A stretch of DNA of 7,118 nt from Acidobacteriota bacterium (GTDB taxonomy: Bacteria > Acidobacteriota > Terriglobia > Terriglobales > Acidobacteriaceae): contig JAJZNH010000912.1 of assembly GCA_021811745.1 (NCBI GenBank), positions 1-7,118 on the forward strand, in the 5' to 3' direction. Below, in pieces: positions 1 to 6,325 of the stretch. The position numbers and the translations under genes are program-made. The notes below the pieces were generated by a model. The model saw only the letters and a list, made by a program, of their open reading frames with translations, was not told where the DNA came from and did no database searches. Within the stretch, counting starts at the first letter, position 1; each line of letters begins with the position of its first letter.

Positions 1-201
1 CGCGCGGGCAAGGTCATTACCGACCAACTGGCCGCGCAGATCGCCGGACGCTATCTTAAGCAGTTGATTGAAGAGGGCTACGACTCACGCCGCGAAATCT
101 ATACCATGCGTGTCGACGAAGTGCTGGAGCACCTGGACGCGGTGGTAGCCGAGGCCAAAGAACAGGGTGCAATACCGCTGTTGCCCGTAGGCGTAGCGTA
201 A
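1..201 (+). CDS. C-terminal end of an unidentified protein (5' partial)
   Basis: Reading frame 1 is open from the first base of the window to a TAA at 199-201, giving the last 66 residues of a protein that starts outside the window. The visible part is charged and looks largely helical: 'LAAQIAGRYLKQLIEEGYD', then a stretch around 'RVDEVLEHLDAVVAEAKEQG', ending in a short hydrophobic tail 'PLLPVGVA'. It has no signal, membrane segment or catalytic motif that I recognise, so I give no function. Reality as a gene is supported by the uninterrupted frame, the protein-like composition and an intrinsic terminator 7 bases after the stop. It converges with the GH51 gene on the other strand, so it is probably not part of the same transcription unit. 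A function in sugar metabolism would be a guess from neighbourhood only. Confidence 0.8.
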   Translation, partial: RAGKVITDQLAAQIAGRYLKQLIEEGYDSRREIYTMRVDEVLEHLDAVVAEAKEQGAIPLLPVGVA

Positions 202-208
202 GAAATTC

Positions 209-250
209 GCGGCCCGGTATCGCGCCGAGGCCGCCGGTGGTTTTTTGTTT
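209..250 (+). terminator. Intrinsic terminator of the upstream + strand gene
   Basis: GCGGCC (209-214) pairs with GGCCGC (229-234), and inside it CGG (215-217) pairs with CCG (225-227), leaving a 7-base loop and one bulged A. Six bases further on is a T-rich run, TTTTTTGTTT (241-250). The hairpin begins 7 bases after the TAA at 199-201. The gap between stem and T-run is a little long, but position and composition fit Rho-independent termination. Confidence 0.7.
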
Positions 251-285
251 TCTGCCGCGATACTCCGCTTCCTGAAGAGCACGCC

Positions 286-327
286 TGTCCGCGACGAAGG
301 CATTCCCTCGCAGCATCATCGCGGACA
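286..327. repeat. 9-bp inverted repeat between convergent genes
   Basis: TGTCCGCGA (286-294) is the exact reverse complement of TCGCGGACA (319-327), with 24 bases between the arms. It starts 12 bases beyond the GH51 stop on the minus strand and could act as the 3' end hairpin of that transcript. There is no T-run after the stem on either strand, so a canonical intrinsic terminator cannot be claimed; it may stabilise the mRNA end or be a weak terminator. Confidence 0.45.
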
Positions 328-339
328 AAGCCCCACCAC

Positions 340-2409
340 CTACCGAACCTTCACGTGAATCACCGTCACCGATTCATGCCGTAGCGTCACGGTGAAGGAA
401 CTGCCGGCCGGAGCAGGAATGGTATATGGCGCCGGAACAACGTGCTGCGGCTCTACTTCATCATTGCGCTCGTAGCGGTCGGCGGCGCTGATCTGCTCCG
501 AGTGAATGGGGCCGGTGATATGCAATGAGCCCAGGTCGAAGCTCGTCGGCACATCGTCGTTCAGGCTGCGGTTCACGCAGAGCAGCGTGACCGTTCCGCC
601 ATCGGGGCTGCGTGCGGCAACCACGTCAACGTAAGGAATGTCCTGGACATGCCCCAGCGGCGGCACTCCTCCAGCAACGTTGTACGTCCCGGAGTCAGTC
701 GTGACCGGCAGTACCGTGTCGCCGCCCACTGACGAATACAACTTGAAGACGTAATAGGCAGGAGCGGCATACACCTGCCCGCGGCGCTCCCAGATGCCGG
801 CAAACTCCATGATGCCGGTCATGTCGGCAATCTTCACATCGCCGGTGTGGCGCAACAGCGTATTCAGAAAGCCTCCGGCCAGCACCGCGCCGCCCTCGTT
901 CATCCAGCTCGGGCTTTCGTTGGTGAAGTTCCGCTCGCCATAGCCCTTGCTGTTAAAGAGCCACTCGGTAACTGCGAAGTGAACTTTGCCGCGCAGGTCA
1001 GGATGCTCGTCCACCTGCGCCTGCACCTTATCGAAGTAAGGCCCCACGGCATAGGGCAGTGCGTAGGCCGCGGCCGCCACAAAATCCGGCGTGGCCGGCT
1101 GCAGCCTGGGATGATTGGTGCCCATAATGAAGTGCAGCGAGAGATCGTTGAAGGTGCCGGGGGGATTGGTGAGTTGCGCCGCATTCCATCTTCCGTTGGA
1201 GATGGGGCCGAGGCCGGTGGCGATGATCTGCGCATCCGGCGCGACGGCACGCACCGCCTTGCTGAAGGCCAGCGTGCGCGCGGCAATCTCGTCAATCGTC
1301 GGATACCCGACCTGCCATCTTCCATAAAGCTCATTGCCCAGTTCATAGATCGCCGGGCCCTTGTGATGCGCGCGGATATAGCGCACCCAATCGGCGGCTT
1401 CCTCGGGCGTGCCGCTGCCCATGTTCAGGTCAAACTGCGGAATAGCGCCGATCAAATCGCAAAGCTGGAGAAACTCGTCGGTGCCGAACTGGTTGTATTC
1501 CGGGATCCCCCAGGAGATGTTTTCCATGGTGACGCGCTTATCCAGGGGGCCGATACCGTCTCGCCAGTTGTACGTGGACGTGAAGTTGCCGCCGAATCGC
1601 AACTCCGTCACATGCATGGCTTTCGCCATGGCCACAGCATCCGGATCGAGGATGCCGATAGCGTCCTTGGGCATCACTGAAAGCTCATCCACATCGACGC
1701 GTTCGGTGCCCTCGACCGCGACGCCGAAGTCCACAGCCTGCAGGCGGCGTACCGCTCCACGCGGAATCTCGATCGTGGTTTCGTACTTGGTCCATGTCGT
1801 GGCGGGCGCATCCATGTGCGCCTCGGCCAGCGTCTTACCCGTTTCCCGATTGCGGAAGAGCACCGTCAATCCGGTGGGGCCGGTAACGTGCTTCGCATAA
1901 AGCGAAACCTTGTAGCTGAACTCGCGCGGCACCGGCAGATAGACCTTCTGCATGATGCCCACCTGCTCGCTGGGCAGGCCCATGATCTCAAGCGATTGCC
2001 AGCTATTGGCCGCGTCGCCCACATGCAGTGCGTAACGATTGCCGGCGGCCGCGTTCAACGGCTGCCATGGCAAAGGAATGCCGGTGCTGTTCATTGACTC
2101 AATCAGCTCGGGCTGATCACGAAACATCGCCTCAAGATTGGTGTGATTCCAAAGCCCGGCTTCAAGACTGCCATTCACCAGAACCTCGGCGACGATGCCG
2201 TTGTTGATCGAGTCGCCGATCGGCTCCAGAAAGCTGCCGAAGATTGTCTTTGGAATTTGCTCCGTCCCATTGCTGCTCACGCGCACGGTTACAGTGGCAG
2301 GCATGGGGCGAGCCTGCATGATTTGGGCCTGCGCCGCGCAGCTTGCGGCAACGAGTGCTGCCGTAACCATGGAACGAAGCGCTATTTCCCACACTTTCGT
2401 CTTTTTCAT
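340..2409 (-). CDS. Secreted GH51 alpha-L-arabinofuranosidase
   Basis: This 689-residue enzyme should release terminal alpha-L-arabinofuranosyl groups from arabinan, arabinoxylan or similar glycans. Residues 1-28 are a signal peptide (MKKTK, hydrophobic core, AQA|Q cleavage), so it is exported. 'IFGSFLEPIG' near residue 56 opens the family N-terminus. Residues about 126-246 look like a CBM_4_9-type beta-sandwich. The (beta/alpha)8 barrel follows, with 'RFGGN...YNWRDGIGP' (271-288) and 'NQFGTDEF' (306-313). The acid/base is E360 in 'ELGNE' and the nucleophile is E482 in 'VTEW'; a spacing of about 120 residues fits the family. The C-terminus (about 485-689) is the usual beta domain. I chose the ATG at 2409 because AGGAAG (2413-2418) precedes it and a signal peptide follows. 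An in-frame ATG at 2514 would begin in a terminator tail. It lies downstream of the receptor gene, separated by that terminator. A lipoprotein cysteine (residue 24, AASC) is possible but weak. Confidence 0.93.
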   Translation of the reverse strand: MKKTKVWEIALRSMVTAALVAASCAAQAQIMQARPMPATVTVRVSSNGTEQIPKTIFGSFLEPIGDSINNGIVAEVLVNGSLEAGLWNHTNLEAMFRDQPELIESMNSTGIPLPWQPLNAAAGNRYALHVGDAANSWQSLEIMGLPSEQVGIMQKVYLPVPREFSYKVSLYAKHVTGPTGLTVLFRNRETGKTLAEAHMDAPATTWTKYETTIEIPRGAVRRLQAVDFGVAVEGTERVDVDELSVMPKDAIGILDPDAVAMAKAMHVTELRFGGNFTSTYNWRDGIGPLDKRVTMENISWGIPEYNQFGTDEFLQLCDLIGAIPQFDLNMGSGTPEEAADWVRYIRAHHKGPAIYELGNELYGRWQVGYPTIDEIAARTLAFSKAVRAVAPDAQIIATGLGPISNGRWNAAQLTNPPGTFNDLSLHFIMGTNHPRLQPATPDFVAAAAYALPYAVGPYFDKVQAQVDEHPDLRGKVHFAVTEWLFNSKGYGERNFTNESPSWMNEGGAVLAGGFLNTLLRHTGDVKIADMTGIMEFAGIWERRGQVYAAPAYYVFKLYSSVGGDTVLPVTTDSGTYNVAGGVPPLGHVQDIPYVDVVAARSPDGGTVTLLCVNRSLNDDVPTSFDLGSLHITGPIHSEQISAADRYERNDEVEPQHVVPAPYTIPAPAGSSFTVTLRHESVTVIHVKVR

Positions 2410-2412
2410 TAT

Positions 2413-2418
2413 CTTCCT
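2413..2418 (-). promoter_or_regulatory. Ribosome binding site deciding the GH51 start
   Basis: The minus strand reads AGGAAG-ATA-ATG. This purine-rich site sits directly before the ATG at 2409-2407 and favours that start over the upstream in-frame ATG at 2514, which has no comparable site. Confidence 0.7.
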
Positions 2419-2463
2419 ATCCAATCGATTCCCAGAATAACCGGGTGAGCGTTGAGCGGCGCG

Positions 2464-2473
2464 CTGGCGCCAG
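2464..2473. repeat. 10-bp perfect palindrome upstream of GH51
   Basis: CTGGCGCCAG is self-complementary and ends 55 bases before the GH51 start codon. In GC-rich DNA a palindrome of this length can occur by chance; it is listed because it lies in the short non-coding stretch where GH51-specific control would have to act. I see no convincing -35/-10 pair around it. Confidence 0.25.
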
Positions 2474-2511
2474 GATGTTTGCCCGGCTTCATCCAGCAGT
2501 TTGAAAGCGAC

Positions 2512-2560
2512 CAAAAAAACACAATGTCTTTGGAGGCTGTGCGGCGCGCCTCCAAAGACA
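2512..2560 (-). terminator. Strong intrinsic terminator between receptor and GH51
   Basis: On the minus strand TGTCTTTGGAGGC (2560-2548) pairs perfectly over 13 bases with GCCTCCAAAGACA (2537-2525). The loop is 10 bases (2547-2538). The tail is TTGTGTTTTTTTG (2524-2512), a near-continuous U-tract. It begins 45 bases after the receptor stop codon (2606-2608) and ends about 100 bases before the GH51 start. This is the clearest structural element in the window. It implies that most transcripts stop after the receptor gene and that GH51 depends on read-through or its own promoter. Confidence 0.93.
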
Positions 2561-2605
2561 CCTGCGGGGTCTTACGGGTTCTGATTTTTGATGCCATCCG
2601 CACTC

Positions 2606-5600
2606 TCAGAACGACAACGTGCCAGCGATCTGAATCTGGCGGGCGGGATGTTGTGTAGCCGAAACCTGGCCGAATGTAGCTCCAACAACGCCGCTATTGG
2701 GGTTGGCGAACTGCGCGTGATTCCATGCGTTAAAGAACTCGCCGCGCAGCGTAAACTGCACAGCATCGTGGATCGGGAAATCCTTGTGCAGGCCCATATC
2801 CCAGTTATTGAGGCCCGGGCCGGTGAGAATATCAAATCCGGATGTTCCAAAGGCCCATGCGGTGCCGCTGGTGTTATGGGGGTCGGTCGCAGGATTCACA
2901 AAGCACGACGTATCGATCCAGAGCAGGCCGTTTGATCTGAGACTCTTGTTCTGAAGCTCGCTTCTTCCATTGCAATAGCGGTCTGCCCTGATCTGCGCAG
3001 GCGACCACGGAGTATTGTTGGGAGCGGTGACGGTGAATGGGTTTCCCTTCTGCATGGTGGTAATCGCGTCCACACTCCACCCGCCGATTGCACCATCGAG
3101 AATGCGGTTCATGTTCGATCCGAAGTACTTTCCACGGCCGAACGGAAGCTCCCACACCGCGCTCACGATCAGCGCCTGCGGCACATTCGAGGTGGTCATG
3201 CCCCAATCGCAGCGCATGCAGCTCCTGTCTTGATTCAATGTGCCGATACTGCCTTCCTGAGCGTCAGAGAGCGCCCTGGACCATGTGTAGTTTGCCAGCA
3301 GACTCAGGCCATGGGAGAACTGCCTTTCCACCTTGACAAGCAAGGCATTGTAGCTCGCATTTCCGATGCTGTTGACTTCCTGCATGTAAACGTACTTGGG
3401 ATAGTAGGGATTATTTTTGGCAGGATCGCAGACTTGTGATCCCGGCGATGAGCAATCCCACGGGTCCCAATTTCTGGCCAGATGATGAGCTTCGTTTCCG
3501 ATGTAGGCTACGTCGAGCATGTAGGACTTGCCAAACGTGTGCTGGATGTCAAGATTCCATTGCGAGATCATCGGAGAAACTTGATTCGACGCCAGGTACT
3601 GGATAGCGCCCTTGATCGTTGGCACCTGAGCCGCCGAGATCTCTCCGACTGTCACCGGAGGCATTGTGTTGTTGCCAAGCACATAAGTCGGACTGGGCGC
3701 ATTGGTGGGATTGTTGATGGCGTTGTTCACCGTAATGTACTGCGACACTACGGCGTACTGCGCGTTCAGATCCATCTGCGTGGTGTAATAGAGGCCCCAG
3801 CCGGCGCGGACGACCGTATTCTTGGCGAACCACGGCTGCCACGCAAGCCCGACGCGCGGCGCAAAATCATCCATGGTCATGTTGAACACTTCCGGGTTTG
3901 CGGTTCCCAGCGCGGCAAAGGTCTCCAGTCCCGTATTGAAATCGAAGCCGTGAATCAGGTCGCGATTGGTTTTGTCCGGCGGGTTCGGCGGCGTGGTCCC
4001 ATACCACGCCAACGCCAGGTTCGCGGTAAGATCCCGGTTCAGCTTCCAGGTGTCCTGGATGTACGGTTCAAACGTCGTCCAGCGGAAGTGGGTGCGCGGC
4101 ATTCCAATGGATTGCGCGTGGGCGAGATCCCCGAGCAGAAAATCCGCAAATGCGCTACCTGTCCCGGCAACCTGTTTGACCGCTCCGCCCGTCTCCAGTT
4201 GCGTTTGCGCGGTGTAAATATCGTTGAAGCCAAAGACGCCGCGGGCGTTCGCATTGGCGCTGGACTCGACGGCGCGCGTATAAGCCAGGTCGCCGCCGAA
4301 TTTGATCTGGTGATTCCCGCGCAGCCAGTTGAAGCTATCGTGAAGCTGATAGACATTATCAACGTCGCCGAGCAGACCGACCGCAGTGCCGAATCCCGAA
4401 TAGCCCACAACGTTAATGGCCGGGACGCCGTTCGGATCCGCCGTGCCCGTAATTCCGATCTTGCTCTGAAGGCCGTTTACAGAGAGGCCCTGATCGTAGA
4501 CCGAATCGCGGACCACACCGAGGCGAAGCTCGTTGACCTTGGTTGGACTTAACGTGGAGGTCCACCCGAGCGCGACAAGCTCGGTATCAAGAGGGAAAGC
4601 GGTGCCTTGCCCGGGGAAAAGCCCTGGATTGTTCGCAGGGGCGTTCACCCATGATCCCTGTGCAAAGAACTGATTGCTGTCATTCAGGTCATAATCAATA
4701 CGGCCCGTGATTTGATCCGAATCAAGCGTCGTGGCCGGGGTACCGCCGACGTTGTTCGGCTTCGCCTCCAAACTCGAACCCGGCAGATAGAAGGCCAGCA
4801 GTTGCTTCGCGGTGCTGTTGATCCGGCTGGCAGGAATCTTGTTGCCTGGGAACTGCTGGCGCTGCCCGGTCGTCGGATTGTAAGTTGCGGGATCGTAAAT
4901 GGGAGTCGAAAGCCCTGAGAAATCGCCGCTGAACATTGCCTGCGTCGGGGTATACGCACCTACAAACGCAGACTGGTTCTGGCGGTATCCTTCGTAATTC
5001 CAGAAGTAGAAAAGCTTGTTATGCAGGATAGGCCCACCTAAGCTGAAGCCAAACTGATTCTGGTGATACGGACCCGGAGGTATCGGACTGAAGTAATCGC
5101 GCGCCTCCATCTGATTGGTGCGCACATATTCGTAGAGGTCACCGTGGATGTTATTTGTGCCGCCCTTCGTGACCACGTCCACAATGCCAGGATTCGAGCC
5201 CATGTCAGGCATAAAGAAGCCGTAGTGAACTTCGAATTGGTCAATCGCATCCATCGAGAGATTCAGAGAGGTGTTTCCCGAGCGGCTGCCAAAGGTCTGA
5301 ATGCCGTTCACCAGATACATGGTGTAGTCGGGCTCGTTGCCGGCGATATTGATGGACATGCCGGGATGGCCGGTCTGTCCGATTGAGCTGCCGGCCGCTC
5401 CCGCATTCGATTGCGTGGCGCCGGAAAGCAATCCTAACTGCAGGAAGTTTCTGCCATTCAGGGGAAGCTGCTGCACGCTTTGCGGGCCGATGACGTTGCC
5501 CAGGTCATTGGAATGGGTGTCCAGGAGGTTGGCGAGTCCGTTCGCCTGTACCGTAACCGACTGCGCCGTCGAAGAAATACTCAGCGCTGCGTTCTCGGTC

Positions 5601-5917
5601 GCGTGCTGGCCGACGATCACATTAAAATGCGTGAGGTTGTACGTTGCAAATCCTGGCTTAGAAACTCCCAGCGAGTACATGCCGGGCAAAATCGAAGGGA
5701 AGGAGTAGTTTCCCGCCTGGTCGGATTGCGTCTTGAGCTGCACGCCCGTACGCACATTGGCGAGAGTAATCTGCGCGCCGGGAATGAGCGCGCCGGTAGA
5801 GTCGGTCACCGTTCCCTGGATTGAAGAGTTAACGCTTTGCGCTCCGGCAACACCTGCCATTGCAAGAAGCAGCAGAATTCCGACGAGCGCCGCAAATGCA
5901 CGCGCGCAAAATTTCAT
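2606..5917 (-). CDS. Oar-like TonB-dependent receptor with carboxypeptidase-regulatory-like domain
   Basis: This is a complete 1103-residue outer-membrane receptor of the type abundant in Acidobacteriota. Residues 1-26 are a signal peptide ending AGA|Q. Residues about 34-115 form a carboxypeptidase-regulatory-like beta-sandwich ('GTVTDSTGALIPGAQITL...GNYSFPSILPG'). The plug spans about 130-255, with 'LPLNGRNF' at 151-158 and 'DVVTKGGTNNIHGDLYEY' at its end. The rest is a large beta-barrel ending in phenylalanine ('GTLSF'), the usual outer-membrane assembly signal. GGAGG at 5927-5931 lies 9 bases before the ATG and fixes the start. No clear TonB box is visible. The mature protein has exactly six cysteines in three local pairs (822/830, 900/903, 982/1005). 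Placed between a LacI-type regulator and an arabinofuranosidase, it probably binds or imports arabinose-containing glycan fragments. Ligand assignment is inference; some Oar-like proteins act in adhesion or secretion instead. Confidence 0.93.
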   Translation of the reverse strand: MKFCARAFAALVGILLLLAMAGVAGAQSVNSSIQGTVTDSTGALIPGAQITLANVRTGVQLKTQSDQAGNYSFPSILPGMYSLGVSKPGFATYNLTHFNVIVGQHATENAALSISSTAQSVTVQANGLANLLDTHSNDLGNVIGPQSVQQLPLNGRNFLQLGLLSGATQSNAGAAGSSIGQTGHPGMSINIAGNEPDYTMYLVNGIQTFGSRSGNTSLNLSMDAIDQFEVHYGFFMPDMGSNPGIVDVVTKGGTNNIHGDLYEYVRTNQMEARDYFSPIPPGPYHQNQFGFSLGGPILHNKLFYFWNYEGYRQNQSAFVGAYTPTQAMFSGDFSGLSTPIYDPATYNPTTGQRQQFPGNKIPASRINSTAKQLLAFYLPGSSLEAKPNNVGGTPATTLDSDQITGRIDYDLNDSNQFFAQGSWVNAPANNPGLFPGQGTAFPLDTELVALGWTSTLSPTKVNELRLGVVRDSVYDQGLSVNGLQSKIGITGTADPNGVPAINVVGYSGFGTAVGLLGDVDNVYQLHDSFNWLRGNHQIKFGGDLAYTRAVESSANANARGVFGFNDIYTAQTQLETGGAVKQVAGTGSAFADFLLGDLAHAQSIGMPRTHFRWTTFEPYIQDTWKLNRDLTANLALAWYGTTPPNPPDKTNRDLIHGFDFNTGLETFAALGTANPEVFNMTMDDFAPRVGLAWQPWFAKNTVVRAGWGLYYTTQMDLNAQYAVVSQYITVNNAINNPTNAPSPTYVLGNNTMPPVTVGEISAAQVPTIKGAIQYLASNQVSPMISQWNLDIQHTFGKSYMLDVAYIGNEAHHLARNWDPWDCSSPGSQVCDPAKNNPYYPKYVYMQEVNSIGNASYNALLVKVERQFSHGLSLLANYTWSRALSDAQEGSIGTLNQDRSCMRCDWGMTTSNVPQALIVSAVWELPFGRGKYFGSNMNRILDGAIGGWSVDAITTMQKGNPFTVTAPNNTPWSPAQIRADRYCNGRSELQNKSLRSNGLLWIDTSCFVNPATDPHNTSGTAWAFGTSGFDILTGPGLNNWDMGLHKDFPIHDAVQFTLRGEFFNAWNHAQFANPNSGVVGATFGQVSATQHPARQIQIAGTLSF

Positions 5918-5926
5918 TTTTTTAAG

Positions 5927-5931
5927 CCTCC
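5927..5931 (-). promoter_or_regulatory. Shine-Dalgarno site of the receptor gene
   Basis: The minus strand reads GGAGG followed by CTTAAAAAA and the ATG at 5917-5915, a 9-base spacing. The A-rich spacer should be unstructured, which would favour strong translation initiation of this outer-membrane protein. Confidence 0.85.
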
Positions 5932-6019
5932 ATGACTACATTCAAGGGTTTGCTTACTACGTTCAGGAGCCCAGCACTGTAGATCTGCCTTGCACGAATA
6001 GAAGTGGGTTGCGCCCGAT

Positions 6020-6029
6020 CAAATATTTG
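6020..6029. repeat. CAAATATTTG palindrome in the receptor leader
   Basis: A perfect 10-base AT-rich palindrome, overlapping an outer CGCCC (6012-6016)/GGGCG (6029-6033) inverted repeat. It lies about 100 bases before the receptor start codon. Possible protein binding site; it does not have the central CG typical of LacI-family operators. Confidence 0.3.
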
Positions 6030-6161
6030 GGCGTCATCCTCAGCAGATGAGGAACAAGTCTACCCGCGCCCAATCGTGCCGGCGCCCCGATCTTTTTATG
6101 GTTTGATTACCCTGCCATACGACAATGCCCGCCGAATCCACGCTCCCGGACTGTGGGCGCC

Positions 6162-6177
6162 ATTTGCGTCAACAAAT
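6162..6177. promoter_or_regulatory. Candidate operator ATTTG-N6-CAAAT
   Basis: ATTTGcgtcaaCAAAT is a 16-base inverted repeat with 5-base arms, close to the size of LacI-family operators. It lies between the repressor gene and the receptor gene, next to the 12-bp hairpin. The centre is CGTCAA rather than a symmetric CG step, so the match to the family consensus is only partial. Assignment is speculative and would need a second copy near other target genes or the repressor's own promoter. Confidence 0.3.
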
Positions 6178-6182
6178 AATCA

Positions 6183-6214
6183 GGCGCTGTTCGTCCAACG
6201 CCACGAACAGCGCC
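6183..6214. repeat. 12-bp perfect inverted repeat (leader hairpin)
   Basis: GGCGCTGTTCGT (6183-6194) is the exact reverse complement of ACGAACAGCGCC (6203-6214), with an 8-base loop. On the minus strand it is followed by TGATTATTTGTT, a broken U-rich tail. It could be the terminator of the LacI-type gene, an attenuator in the receptor leader, or a protein binding site. A second AGCGCC copy at 6218-6223 can compete for the 6183-6188 arm, so two exclusive foldings can be drawn. Confidence 0.65.
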
Positions 6215-6262
6215 AGAAGCGCCTCGAAAATTTCCGATGTAATGCTTTACAGCGCAGAGATT

Positions 6263-6292
6263 AATGTAGTTCCGGCCCGGCGCGCTTGTCAA
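6263..6292 (-). promoter_or_regulatory. Candidate sigma-70 promoter for the receptor gene
   Basis: On the minus strand a perfect TTGACA (6292-6287) is followed, after 18 bases, by TACATT (6268-6263), a 4/6 match to the -10 consensus. It begins 33 bases after the LacI-type gene's stop. Transcription would start near 6256 and give a leader of roughly 340 bases containing the hairpin at 6183-6214. The -35 is excellent, the -10 and GC-rich spacer mediocre; no better pair was found nearer the receptor gene. Confidence 0.45.
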
Positions 6293-6325
6293 GATATTTT
6301 TGCGCTGCGCCAGAATGCCGCCAGC

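Larger units (their letters stand above)
5918..6325 (-). other. 408-bp intergenic leader of the receptor gene
   Basis: No credible gene is seen here on either strand; open frames are short and lack ribosome sites. It holds, in transcription order, a TTGACA/TACATT promoter candidate, a 12-bp hairpin, the inverted repeat ATTTG-N6-CAAAT, a TATGG-N13-CCATA repeat (6097-6119), a TCCTCA-N5-TGAGGA repeat (6037-6053), the palindrome CAAATATTTG (6020-6029), and the receptor ribosome site. The region is notably richer in inverted repeats than the gap before GH51, as expected of a regulated promoter or leader. Confidence 0.7.

Noticed and set aside
847..1680. 277-codon open frame on the + strand opposite GH51
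   Set aside because: It lies wholly antisense to a gene with clear catalytic motifs, shows no recognisable domain, and long antisense frames are common in GC-rich coding DNA.
3482..4552. 356-codon open frame on the + strand opposite the receptor
   Set aside because: It is antisense to well-conserved receptor sequence, is rich in Arg, Val and Ile as expected of a reverse-frame shadow, and has no convincing ribosome site.
5924..5933. Tiny minus-strand frame ATG-GAG-GCT-TAA overlapping the receptor ribosome site
   Set aside because: Its start codon overlaps the Shine-Dalgarno sequence itself and there is no ribosome site of its own; coincidental.
6107..6292. 61-codon minus-strand frame in the receptor leader as a possible leader peptide
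   Set aside because: No Shine-Dalgarno site, no composition bias such as repeated regulatory codons, and its start overlaps the promoter candidate.
6281..6294. TTGACAAGCG as half of a LacI-type operator
   Set aside because: The expected mirrored half does not follow; the sequence continues CGCCGGGCC, so only a half-site could be claimed.
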